Shown: one piece after another, positions 5,052 through 10,659 of the stretch
Position numbering within the stretch: the stretch's first letter is position 1
How the letters are laid out: each line of letters begins with the position of its first letter
NCBI GenBank assembly: GCA_023424135.1
Contig: JAFAEH010000205.1
Coordinates: forward strand, 1-10,659
DNA length: 10,659 bases
Reading direction: 5' to 3'
DNA from: Actinomycetes bacterium
GTDB lineage: Bacteria; Actinomycetota; Actinomycetes; Actinomycetales; Cellulomonadaceae
Program-made: the position numbers and the translations under genes
Notes under the pieces: model-generated
What the model saw: only the letters and a program-made list of their open reading frames with translations
Database searches by the model: none
Told to the model about the DNA's origin: nothing

Positions 5052-5708
5052 TCAGATCTCGCGGGAGGCGTCGGACCACTCCAGGCGCGGGGCCCGCGGG
5101 CGGTCGGTGCCCTCGCCGTCGGGCCAGCCGACGTTGAGGACGGCGAGCGCACGCCAGGACGACCCGGCGAGGAGGTCGCCGTCGATCCCCGCGGCGTCCA
5201 TCCCGGTCATCGGTCCCACACCCAGGCCGGCGGCGCGCAGGCCGACGACGAGGTACCCGAGCTGGAGCCACGCGTTGTCACGGGACATCGCGGTGCGGAC
5301 CTCGGGCTGACCCGCCAGGCCGTCGCCCGAGGTCGGCGCGTGCGGGACGAGCGTCGGCATGTGCCGGTGGAAGTCGGTGTCGGCGGCCGCCACGAGCGTG
5401 ACGGGGGCAGCGAGCACGCGCTCGCGGTTGAACTCGCCCATGTGCGCCGCGAGGCGGGTGCGTGCCTCGGGACTGCGCACGACGAGCACCCGCAGCGGGC
5501 TGGTGTTCATCGCGGTCGGCCCCCAGCGGACCGTGTCGTACACGTCACGCAGCAGGTCGTCGGGGACGGGGACGTCGAGGAAACGTCCCACGGTGCGCGC
5601 GTCGCGGAACACGCGGTCCGCGGTCGCCGGGTCGACGCCGCGCTCGCGGCGCAGCGTCTCGAGGTCGTCGATGAGGTCGCTCGTGGTCACGTCCGCGACA
5701 ACATGCAT
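5052..5708 (-). CDS. Nitroreductase family protein, malonic semialdehyde reductase RutE/HadB-like
   Basis: A 218-residue FMN-dependent oxidoreductase. Matches to the RutE/HadB group run along the whole protein: FRDART (34-39), RWGPTAMNTSP (61-71, the FMN-contacting loop), APVTLVAAADTDFHRHMPTLVPHA (101-124), GLGVGPMTGMD (161-171) and LNVGWP (191-196), ending RAPRL. RutE reduces malonic semialdehyde to 3-hydroxypropionate in pyrimidine breakdown, but no other rut gene is here, so the substrate is open. It may be a general NAD(P)H-dependent nitro- or aldehyde-reductase. ATG 5708 is chosen as start; GTG 5690 is a possible shorter start, and neither has a clear ribosome binding site. The gene is divergent from tsaD (70 bp apart) and convergent with sseA. 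ATG 5708 lies within a 10-bp palindrome, which suggests regulation at the start. Confidence 0.87.
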   Translation of the reverse strand: MHVVADVTTSDLIDDLETLRRERGVDPATADRVFRDARTVGRFLDVPVPDDLLRDVYDTVRWGPTAMNTSPLRVLVVRSPEARTRLAAHMGEFNRERVLAAPVTLVAAADTDFHRHMPTLVPHAPTSGDGLAGQPEVRTAMSRDNAWLQLGYLVVGLRAAGLGVGPMTGMDAAGIDGDLLAGSSWRALAVLNVGWPDGEGTDRPRAPRLEWSDASREI

Positions 5709-5724
5709 GTGTACGCATCGATGC
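5701..5724. promoter_or_regulatory. Paired perfect palindromes at the nitroreductase start, candidate operator
   Basis: ACATGCATGT (5701-5710) and GCATCGATGC (5715-5724) are each perfect 10-bp palindromes, four bases apart. The interval 5703-5718 also forms an imperfect 16-bp dyad with outer arms ATGC and GCAT. The stretch is far more AT-rich than its surroundings and covers the nitroreductase ATG. This is what a dimeric regulator site would look like, but no regulator can be named. Confidence 0.35.
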
Positions 5725-5765
5725 CCGGTCGGGGCTGTGAACCGCGTCACCCCGCGGCGGGCGCC

Positions 5766-5778
5766 TATCCTGGGCGGC
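5766..5778 (+). promoter_or_regulatory. Leaderless promoter -10 for tsaD
   Basis: TATCCT (5766-5771) matches TANNNT and ends exactly 7 nt before GTG 5779, the spacing expected when transcription begins at the start codon. No Shine-Dalgarno sequence is seen. No convincing -35 is visible. Confidence 0.6.
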
Positions 5779-6819
5779 GTGAGCGCGCCCCTCGTCCTCG
5801 GGATCGAGACCTCCTGCGACGAGACCGGTGTCGGTCTCGTCCGCGGGTACGACCTGCTCGTCGACGCCGTCGCGTCGTCCGTCGACGAGCACGCGAGGTT
5901 CGGCGGGATCATCCCGGAGATCGCCGCGCGCGCCCACCTCGAGGCGATGGTCCCGACGATCGAGCGGGCGCTGGCGACCGCGCAGGTCACCCTCGCCGAC
6001 GTCGACGCGGTCGCCGTGACCGCCGGTCCGGGGCTGGTCGGCCCCCTGACGATCGGTGCTGCGGCCGCCAAGGCGCTCGCGCTCGGCCTCGGCAAGCCGC
6101 TGTACGGCGTGAACCACGTCATCGGGCACGCCGTCGTCGACGAGCTCGTGGACGGTCCGTTCCCCGAGCGGGTCATGGCGCTGGTGGTCTCCGGCGGGCA
6201 CTCCTCCCTCCTGCTGATCGACGACACGGTGCGCGTCACCGAGCTCGGCTCCACGCTCGATGACGCCGCGGGGGAGGCGTTCGACAAGGTCGGTCGCCTG
6301 CTCGGCCTGCCCTACCCGGGTGGTCCGCACATCGACCGGCTCGCACGCGAGGGCGATCCCGAGGCGATCCGGTTCCCGCGCGGCCTGACCGCACCCAAGG
6401 ACCAGGCGAGGCACGCCACGGACTTCTCGTTCTCCGGGCTCAAGACCGCCGTCGCCCGCTGGGTCGAGGCGCGCCAGGACGCGGGGGAGCCCGTACCGCT
6501 GCCCGACGTCGCGGCCTCGTTCGCGGCCGCGGTCGCCGACGTGCTGACGGCCAAGACGATCGCGGCGTGCCGGCGCGAGGGTGTCTCCACGCTCGTCGTC
6601 GGAGGGGGCTTCTCGGCCAACTCGCAGCTGCGGGACCTGGCGGCCGCCCGCTGCGCCGCGGCGGGCATCGACCTGCGCATCCCGCCGATCCGGTACTGCA
6701 CCGACAACGGCGCGATGATCGCCGCGCTCGGTGCGGCCGTCGTGCGCCGCGGGCTGCCCCCGTCACCGCTGGACCTGCCCGTCGACTCGACGATGCCCCT
6801 CACGCAGGTGCTCGTCTGA
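5779..6819 (+). CDS. tsaD: tRNA N6-adenosine threonylcarbamoyltransferase TsaD
   Basis: The catalytic subunit of the t6A synthase, 346 residues, transferring threonylcarbamoyl from its AMP adduct to tRNA A37. The N-terminal GIETSCDETGVGLV (8-21) and PEIAARAH (46-53) motifs are typical. The metal site is formed by H113 and H117 in NHVIGH and by D309 in YCTDNGAM. The glycine-rich segments VSGGHSSLLL (137-146), GEAFDKVGRLLGLPYPGGP (165-183), FSFSGLKTA (216-224) and VVGGGFSANSQLR (273-285) are all present. The length is normal. The frame is open far upstream, but GTG 5779 gives MSAPLVLGIETSCDE, the family N-terminus, and follows a -10. In most actinobacteria tsaD directly follows rimI. Here sseA and an opposing nitroreductase lie between them, so it has its own promoter. 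Confidence 0.96.
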   Translation: MSAPLVLGIETSCDETGVGLVRGYDLLVDAVASSVDEHARFGGIIPEIAARAHLEAMVPTIERALATAQVTLADVDAVAVTAGPGLVGPLTIGAAAAKALALGLGKPLYGVNHVIGHAVVDELVDGPFPERVMALVVSGGHSSLLLIDDTVRVTELGSTLDDAAGEAFDKVGRLLGLPYPGGPHIDRLAREGDPEAIRFPRGLTAPKDQARHATDFSFSGLKTAVARWVEARQDAGEPVPLPDVAASFAAAVADVLTAKTIAACRREGVSTLVVGGGFSANSQLRDLAAARCAAAGIDLRIPPIRYCTDNGAMIAALGAAVVRRGLPPSPLDLPVDSTMPLTQVLV

Positions 6820-6845
6820 GCCGAGGCGTTCGGTGGGCGGGGCGC

Positions 6846-6865
6846 GGCATGACGGATGTCATGCC
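6846..6865. promoter_or_regulatory. 20-bp perfect inverted repeat in the tsaD/export-gene gap
   Basis: GGCATGAC (6846-6853) and GTCATGCC (6858-6865) are exact complements around GGAT. The dyad starts 27 nt after the tsaD stop and 64 nt before the -10 of the next gene. The stem is short and not especially GC-rich, and no T-run follows. An operator (TGAC-N4-GTCA core) or a weak terminator are both possible. The rest of this 123-bp gap shows nothing else. Confidence 0.4.
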
Positions 6866-6929
6866 CGAGCCGTGCGCGGCCGTCGCCGACCGGTGCGGAC
6901 GCTCACGGAGGCGCACCGAGGACCGGCAG

Positions 6930-6942
6930 CAGGCTGGGTCCC
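6930..6942 (+). promoter_or_regulatory. Leaderless-type -10 for the small export gene
   Basis: CAGGCT (6930-6935) keeps A at position 2 and T at position 6, and ends 7 nt before ATG 6943. No ribosome binding site is present upstream of the ATG. The arrangement matches that seen before alr and tsaD. Confidence 0.4.
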
Positions 6943-7431
6943 ATGTTCGACAACGGCATCCAGTCCACGCTCTCCGACCTCGTGCTGGGCCTCGACCCGG
7001 TGCTCCAGTTTCTCGCCGTCATGGCGATCGGCCTCGTGCCGTTCCTCGAGTCGTACGTCGGCGCGCTCGTCGGCACGGTGACGGGGGTCCCCGTCGTGCT
7101 GGCGACCGGCGCCGCGATCGCCGGGAACCTCGTCGCCGTCGTCGTGGCCGTCGCCGCCGGGACGTCCGTCCGGCGCCGCTGGCAGGCGCGACGCGAGCAG
7201 CGACCCGTCAGCCCGCGCCGGGAGAAGATCGTGCAGCGTGTCGACCGCTTCGGCGTGCCGGTCGCGAGCCTGCTCGCACCGACGGTCTTCGCGATCTCGC
7301 TGACGGCGTTCGTCATGGTGACCGCCGGCCTCGACCGCCGGCAGGTGCTCGCCTGGCAGGCGGTGAGCGTCGTCGTCTGGGGCATCCTGTTCGCGCTCAT
7401 CGGCACCGGCGTGCTGGCGACGCTGGGGTGA
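6943..7431 (+). CDS. Putative small multi-drug export family membrane protein
   Basis: A 162-residue hydrophobic protein. Likely membrane segments are about 20-42 (FLAVMAIGLVPFLESYVGALVG), 46-68 (VPVVLATGAAIAGNLVAVVVAV), 103-125 (FGVPVASLLAPTVFAISLTAFVM) and 136-160. A basic, Arg-rich cytosolic loop (73-98) lies between the halves. The layout and the segments VPFLE, GNLVAV and FGVPVASLL resemble proteins placed in the putative small multi-drug export family (Pfam Sm_multidrug_ex). That name rests on family naming; transport has rarely been tested. The frame is open from ATG 6856, but the extra residues are Arg/Pro-rich and unlike a membrane protein N-terminus. ATG 6943 also follows a -10 at the leaderless distance. 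It is separated by 71 bp from the sensor kinase, which has its own -10. Confidence 0.72.
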   Translation: MFDNGIQSTLSDLVLGLDPVLQFLAVMAIGLVPFLESYVGALVGTVTGVPVVLATGAAIAGNLVAVVVAVAAGTSVRRRWQARREQRPVSPRREKIVQRVDRFGVPVASLLAPTVFAISLTAFVMVTAGLDRRQVLAWQAVSVVVWGILFALIGTGVLATLG

Positions 7432-7490
7432 GCGCCGTCGCCGACGTCGCATCGGGCCCCCCGGGGCGGACGGGCGCGCGGACCGGCTGG

Positions 7491-7502
7491 CAGTCTGGTG
7501 CC
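7491..7502 (+). promoter_or_regulatory. Leaderless-type -10 for the histidine kinase gene
   Basis: CAGTCT (7491-7496) has A at position 2 and T at position 6, and is followed by 6 nt to GTG 7503. No Shine-Dalgarno sequence lies upstream. The rest of the 71-bp gap holds only a weak GCCC/GGGC stem near 7456-7467. Confidence 0.4.
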
Positions 7503-8750
7503 GTGACCGACACGACGCGCGCCGGCGGCCTGCTGCGGGGATGGAGCGAGCCGGAGAAGTTCGACGCGTACACGCGGTGGACGCTCTACCTGTTCTCGGC
7601 GACCGAGCCCGTCGTGCTCGTGGCGGTGGCGAGCGGCCGGGCCTGGTCCGTGCACGGCGTCGTGCTCGCGGGTGTCCTGGGGCTCGCCCACACGGTCGCC
7701 TGCCTGACGCTGCTGCGGGACGGGCTGCGCCGCGCCGCGCCGCGTGCGCACGGCGCGCCCGGCGTCGCACGGCGACGGGTCGTGGCGGTGCTCGCGCTGG
7801 CCGTGCTCACGGTCGTGGTCGTCGCGGTGGGCAGCGCGCCCGCCGCCGAGGCCGCCCCCGGCGTCGACGTCCGGGTCGCGGTGGGGCTGGTCGTCGCGGC
7901 CGCGACGCTCGCGGCGCTGTCCCCGCTGCTGCGGGCGGTCGCGCTGCTCGCCGCGCTGGTCGTGGTGAACGTCGCGAGCCTGCTCGTGCAGGTCGCGATC
8001 GACGGCACCTCGCCGGCGGACGTGGTCGTGCGTACGTCCGCGCTCACGGTGGCGACCGGTGCGATGCTGCTCTCCTACCGGGCGTCGGCGTGGATGGTCG
8101 GCGTCGTCTGGGAGCTCGACCGGTCGCGTGTCGTCGAGGCGAGGCTCGCCGTCGCCGAGGAGCGGCTGCGGTTCTCGCGCGACCTGCACGACGTGGTCGG
8201 CCGTGCCCTGACGGCGGTGTCGGTCAAGAGCGAGCTCGCGGCCGAGCTCGCGTCCCGCGGACGTCCGGGAGCCGCGGACCAGATGCTCGAGGTGCGCGAC
8301 CTCGCGCACGAGACGCTGCGTGAGGTTCGTGCGGTCGTCGAGGGCTACCGCGCACCGGACCTCGCGGCCGAGCTGGTGGGTGCGCGGTCGGTGCTGCGCT
8401 CGGCCGGCGTCGAGACCCGCGTCGAGGGCGAGGACATCGCCACGGGGCTCGACGCGGATGTCGCCGCGGCGTTCGGGTGGGTCGTGCGCGAGGGGGTGAC
8501 GAACGTGGTGCGGCACGCGGACGCGGGTTCGTGCGTCCTGACGCTGGCGCAGCAGGGCGACGTGCTGGTCCTGCGGATCGTGAACGACAGGGCGCGGCCG
8601 CGCACGGCGGCGGACCGCACCGGTTCGGGGCTGCGGGGCCTCGCGGAGCGGCTCGCACCCCTCGCGGGCAGCGTCACGACGTCCGCCGACGGGGACGGCA
8701 GGTTCGTCCTGGAGGCCTGCGTGCCCGCCCGGACGGAGGTGGCGGCGTGA
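7503..8750 (+). CDS. Sensor histidine kinase, DesK/NarL-partner type (HisKA_3)
   Basis: A 415-residue membrane sensor kinase. Six hydrophobic segments fill the N-terminal half, near residues 25-45, 50-72, 93-111, 124-141, 144-166 and 178-203. There is no large extracytoplasmic domain, so it probably senses membrane state or a small hydrophobic signal. A short coiled segment leads to the dimerisation helix with FSRDLHDVVGRALTAVSVK, phospho-acceptor H229. The ATPase domain has the N box REGVTNVVRHA with N334 and the G box GSGLRGLAERL (374-384). These features place it in the HisKA_3 group that pairs with LuxR-type regulators. The GTG 7503 start puts a short soluble N-terminus before helix 1. 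The stop overlaps the regulator start (GTGA at 8747-8750), so the two are co-translated. No obvious target transporter is adjacent apart from the small export gene upstream. Confidence 0.92.
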   Translation: MTDTTRAGGLLRGWSEPEKFDAYTRWTLYLFSATEPVVLVAVASGRAWSVHGVVLAGVLGLAHTVACLTLLRDGLRRAAPRAHGAPGVARRRVVAVLALAVLTVVVVAVGSAPAAEAAPGVDVRVAVGLVVAAATLAALSPLLRAVALLAALVVVNVASLLVQVAIDGTSPADVVVRTSALTVATGAMLLSYRASAWMVGVVWELDRSRVVEARLAVAEERLRFSRDLHDVVGRALTAVSVKSELAAELASRGRPGAADQMLEVRDLAHETLREVRAVVEGYRAPDLAAELVGARSVLRSAGVETRVEGEDIATGLDADVAAAFGWVVREGVTNVVRHADAGSCVLTLAQQGDVLVLRIVNDRARPRTAADRTGSGLRGLAERLAPLAGSVTTSADGDGRFVLEACVPARTEVAA

Positions 8751-9370
8751 TCCGCGTGCTGCTCGCCGACGACGAGGCGCTCATCCGCGACGCCCTCGCG
8801 TCGCTGCTCGACCTCGAGGACGACCTCGCGGTCGTCGCGCGTGCGGCGTCGGCCGACGAGGCCGTCGACGCGGTACGTGCCCACGCCCCGGACGTCGCAG
8901 TCCTCGACCTGCAGATGCCGGTGCGAGGCCGGACCGAGGCGCCCGACGGCATCGACGCCGCGGCCCGGATCCTCGTGGCGCACCCCGATGTCGCGGTCGT
9001 GATCGTCACGAGCCACGGTCGGCCGGGGTACCTCAAGCGCGCGCTCGAGAGCGGCGTGCGCGGCTTCCTGCCGAAGACGGTGCCGTCGCGTGTGCTCGCC
9101 GACGTCGTGCGCCAGGTGCATGCGGGCGGGCGTTACGTGGATCCCGAGCTCGCCGCGGAGGCGATCTCGACGGGAGGCAGCCCGCTCACGGCACGCGAGG
9201 CGGACGTGCTCGAGCTCGCGGCGGACGGCTCACCCGTCGAGCAGATCGCGGCGCGCGTGCACCTTGCGCCCGGGACGGTGCGCAACCACCTGTCCTCGGC
9301 GGTCTCCAAGCTCGGTGCGGCGAACCGGCACGAGGCCGTGGCCGTGGCCCGGCGCAACGGCTGGATCTGA
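8747..9370 (+). CDS. NarL/FixJ-family response regulator with LuxR-type HTH
   Basis: A 207-residue regulator, partner of the preceding kinase. The receiver domain (1-118) has acidic D8 and D9, the phospho-acceptor D54 in VAVLDLQMP, the T88-S89 switch and K110 in FLPK. The loop after D54 reads QMPVRGRTEAPDGID, several residues longer than the usual MPGMDGLE form. The C-terminal LuxR-type helix-turn-helix (146-207) shows LTAREADVLELAADG, EQIAARVHLAPGTVRNHLSSAVSKLGAANRHEA and ends in NGWI. Phosphorylation should promote dimerisation and DNA binding. The start GTG 8747 overlaps the kinase stop by 4 nt. The stop is only 7 bp from the stop of the convergent membrane protein gene, leaving no room for a separate terminator. 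Confidence 0.95.
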   Translation: MIRVLLADDEALIRDALASLLDLEDDLAVVARAASADEAVDAVRAHAPDVAVLDLQMPVRGRTEAPDGIDAAARILVAHPDVAVVIVTSHGRPGYLKRALESGVRGFLPKTVPSRVLADVVRQVHAGGRYVDPELAAEAISTGGSPLTAREADVLELAADGSPVEQIAARVHLAPGTVRNHLSSAVSKLGAANRHEAVAVARRNGWI

Positions 9371-9377
9371 GGTCGGC

Positions 9378-9938
9378 TCACGCGGTCGGCACGTCCCGCC
9401 ACAGGCGCCACACGCGCGCCCCGAGCGCGAAGCCGAGCAGGCCGAGCGCGACGCTCACGACGACCGGCTGCCATGCGAGCCGGAACGCGACGCCCATCGC
9501 GTCGTCGGTGTGCTCAAGGGTCATCGGGACACCCAGCCAGGTGAGCTCGACGGTGCCGCCGCCCATCGCGTCGATCGCGTCGAGCGCGCCGAACGACCAG
9601 GCGACCCACATGTACAGCGGGAGCGCGAACCCGAGCAGCGCGGCCAGCACCGCGCCGTCGTTCCACCGCGGGCGGGCCGCGCCGAGCGCACCGAGGTGCT
9701 CGGCGGCGACGCGCCACGGGTGCCCGATCTCCCGCAGCGCGGTGTCCGCACCCAGGCGGGCGGTGTCGTCGAGCAGCGCGGCGCGCAGGTCGCGCACGAT
9801 GCGCCGGCGCTCGCGGGACGGGTAGTCCTGCATGGCGAGGTCGAAGCGCCACAGCCAGCGCCGCACGCGCCGCAGCTCGCGCCGGGTGGGGGCGGGTCGG
9901 GCCGGTGCTGCCGGGTCGGTCGGGGTCGTCGGGGTCAT
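9378..9938 (-). CDS. HAAS-type membrane protein encoded with a PadR regulator
   Basis: A 186-residue protein. After a Pro/Thr-rich lead (1-18) comes a helical, charged domain (about 19-90) with RWLWRFDLAMQDYPSRERRRIVRDLRAALLDDTARLG and LREIGHPWRVAAEHLG. This order (a Y-P/L-x-x-E-R turn, a D-L-R helix, then an IG-x-P-x-x-x-A-x-E helix) is that of HAAS/DUF1700-like domains, which are regularly encoded beside PadR repressors. Two membrane helices follow, near 95-118 and 151-178. The start ATG 9938 overlaps the PadR stop by 4 nt (9935-9938). The frame is open to 10064, but that extension would read through PadR in another frame and gives an Arg-rich, unlikely N-terminus. The likely role is a membrane partner or anti-factor whose level PadR controls. 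This is inferred from the family pattern. Confidence 0.78.
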   Translation of the reverse strand: MTPTTPTDPAAPARPAPTRRELRRVRRWLWRFDLAMQDYPSRERRRIVRDLRAALLDDTARLGADTALREIGHPWRVAAEHLGALGAARPRWNDGAVLAALLGFALPLYMWVAWSFGALDAIDAMGGGTVELTWLGVPMTLEHTDDAMGVAFRLAWQPVVVSVALGLLGFALGARVWRLWRDVPTA

Positions 9939-10345
9939 GGGGTCACTCCGGGGGTGGTGGTGGAGGGGTCGGGCGCCGGTGCGTGGTCGCCCGGCGCGGC
10001 GGGGCCCGAGGCTGTGGGTGGGCTGCCGAGCAGTCGTCCGGCCGTCGCGACGAGCCCGGCCCACGCGGTGCGCTGCGCGTCGAGGGCGACGAGGCCCGCG
10101 TCGCTGGGCCGGTAGTACTTGCGGGCGGGGCCGGACGACGACGCGACGAGCCGGCTGGTCACCAGGCCGTCGCGCTCGAGGCGCGCGAGCACGGGGTAGA
10201 GCGTGCCGGTCGACAGGTCGTCGAGCCCGGCGTCGCGCAGGTGCGTGACGAGCTCGTAGCCGTAGGTCTCCTCGCGGGCCAGGGCTGCGAGCGCGAGCAT
10301 CGGCAGCACCCCTTTGAGGAGCTGGGGGTCACGTATCGCGGTCAC
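9935..10345 (-). CDS. PadR-family transcriptional repressor
   Basis: A 136-residue regulator. The winged-helix domain (about 5-92) shows LLKGVLPMLALAALAREETYGYELVTHLRDAG (9-40), STGTLYPVLARLERDGLVTS (45-64) with the recognition helix, and the wing GPARKYYRPSDAG (72-84). All are PadR hallmarks. The usual C-terminal dimerisation helix is short (about 86-106) and is followed by a 30-residue Pro/Ala/Thr tail, so it is a short PadR of the s2 type. It begins at GTG 10345 directly after a well-formed promoter with no leader. It is translationally coupled to the HAAS-type gene. PadR proteins usually repress their own operon and release it on binding a phenolic, drug-like or envelope-stress signal; the signal here is unknown. 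Confidence 0.93.
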   Translation of the reverse strand: MTAIRDPQLLKGVLPMLALAALAREETYGYELVTHLRDAGLDDLSTGTLYPVLARLERDGLVTSRLVASSSGPARKYYRPSDAGLVALDAQRTAWAGLVATAGRLLGSPPTASGPAAPGDHAPAPDPSTTTPGVTP

Positions 10346-10351
10346 GGGTCG

Positions 10352-10380
10352 ACGGTAACGCCTGCTATTCGGTGATGCAA
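10352..10380 (-). promoter_or_regulatory. Promoter of the padR-HAAS operon, leaderless
   Basis: On the minus strand TTGCAT (10380-10375) and TACCGT (10357-10352) are 17 bp apart, a near-consensus housekeeping -35/-10 pair. The -10 ends 6 nt before the GTG at 10345, so the transcript should begin at the start codon. The interval is AT-richer than its surroundings. It is the best -35/-10 pair seen in the window. GCTA occurs as a direct repeat at 10364-10367 and 10381-10384 around the -35, which may matter for autoregulation. Confidence 0.65.
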
Positions 10381-10437
10381 GCTAGGAGCCGTCGCCAGAC
10401 ACTGAAGTCGATCCCTCGACCTGCCGACACCACGAAG

Positions 10438-10659
10438 GTGCACAGACCGCCGGTCGTCCTCCTCGTCCTGCTCGTGGTCCTCGTGCTCGCCACCCTCGCC
10501 TGGGAGCTGCCCGTCGGGCCCGTCGCGCGCTGGCGCGTCCGTCGGCGGATGATCGCGCAGCTCGACCCCGACCTGCCGCCCGACGAGCGGGCGCGGGCCG
10601 TGGCGTGGACCCGCGAGCTCGTCCCGCTGCGCGGCCTGCCCGCGGCCGCCGCCCTGGCC
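10438..10659 (+). CDS. N-terminal part of an unrecognised membrane-anchored protein (runs off the window)
   Basis: Frame 1 stays open to the window end. From GTG 10438 it gives 74 residues: a short basic start MHRPP, one strongly hydrophobic helix (about 6-23, VVLLVLLVVLVLATLAW), then basic RWRVRRRM and a charged Leu/Ala-rich region with DPDLPPDERARAVAWTRELVPLRG. The first helix is probably a signal anchor with the rest in the cytosol. I do not recognise a family. An in-frame ATG lies at 10375, but the 63 bases it would add use codons rare for this genome (CAA, AGG, ACA, AAG) and overlap the -35 of the divergent padR promoter, so GTG 10438 is preferred. Neither start has a clear ribosome binding site. 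The gene is divergent from padR and could share its regulation. Confidence 0.5.
   Translation, partial: MHRPPVVLLVLLVVLVLATLAWELPVGPVARWRVRRRMIAQLDPDLPPDERARAVAWTRELVPLRGLPAAAALA

Noticed and set aside
5359..5778. A 140-residue N-terminal extension of TsaD
   Set aside because: The extension lies opposite the nitroreductase gene and has Arg/Ser-rich shadow composition. The TsaD fold starts at MSAPLVLGIETS.
6903..8516. A 537-codon minus-strand frame opposite the export and kinase genes
   Set aside because: The composition is His/Arg/Asp-rich and repetitive in the way shadow frames are. The plus-strand genes there have clear motifs.
9940..10020. G-rich plus-strand stretch near 9940-10020 as a regulatory or quadruplex element
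   Set aside because: It is inside the padR and HAAS coding ends and is explained by Pro/Thr-rich codons (CCG, ACC) on the minus strand.
10375..10437. ATG 10375 as the start of the last gene
   Set aside because: It is in frame without a stop, but the added codons are rare for this genome and the ATG is itself the -35 hexamer of the divergent padR promoter. It is not fully excluded.
1..10659. A hidden defence, mobile or biosynthetic system
   Set aside because: I found no transposase, integrase, toxin-antitoxin, nuclease, reverse transcriptase, prophage gene, tRNA or flanking direct repeat. The genes are core metabolism, translation and regulation.

Overview
The window is very GC-rich (third codon positions almost all G or C). 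Every stop codon I can assign is TGA, many starts are GTG, and neighbouring genes overlap by 1 or 4 nt. The gene content nnrD(end)-kinase-alr-tsaE-tsaB-rimI...tsaD is the conserved actinobacterial arrangement. I infer a high-GC actinobacterium, plausibly Cellulomonadaceae or a close relative. The genus is a guess from gene style, not a match.

Layout, left to right. (1) 1-743: the last codons of a probable NAD(P)HX repair gene overlap a P-loop nucleoside/nucleotide-kinase-family gene. A GC-rich hairpin and a leaderless-type -10 separate these from alr. (2) 795-3795: alr-tsaE-tsaB-rimI, tightly coupled. They encode D-alanine supply for the wall, two subunits of the t6A tRNA-modification system, and the ribosomal-protein S18 N-acetyltransferase. 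The tsaB/rimI junction is a triplicated 17-bp stop/start cassette. (3) 3840-4835: a two-domain sulfurtransferase (sseA type) carrying a six-copy 15-bp in-frame minisatellite. (4) 4836-5051: a convergent intergenic region with three near-identical palindromic hairpins followed by a G-tract array. (5) 5052-5708 (minus): a RutE/HadB-like nitroreductase, divergent from (6) tsaD at 5779-6819, which has its own leaderless promoter. (7) 6943-7431: a small membrane protein of the putative small multi-drug export family. (8) 7503-9370: a DesK-like histidine kinase and a NarL/LuxR-type response regulator. (9) 9378-10345 (minus): a PadR repressor and its HAAS-type membrane partner under a clear promoter, convergent with the two-component system. 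(10) From about 10438: the start of an unrecognised membrane-anchored protein that runs off the window.

Functionally, TsaD, TsaB and TsaE act together in the N6-threonylcarbamoyl-adenosine step of tRNA modification. TsaC/Sua5 is not in this window. RimI is their usual neighbour and acts on S18. In this genome tsaD is cut off from tsaE-tsaB-rimI by the sulfurtransferase and the opposing nitroreductase, so it needs its own promoter, and one is visible.

The main point of interest is the set of small tandem repeats at gene borders and in loops: 15-bp units in tsaE and sseA, 17-bp units at tsaB/rimI, and 55-60-bp hairpin units after sseA. I see no defence system, transposase, integrase, CRISPR array, tRNA or rRNA. 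Apart from the repeats this is ordinary chromosomal core sequence.
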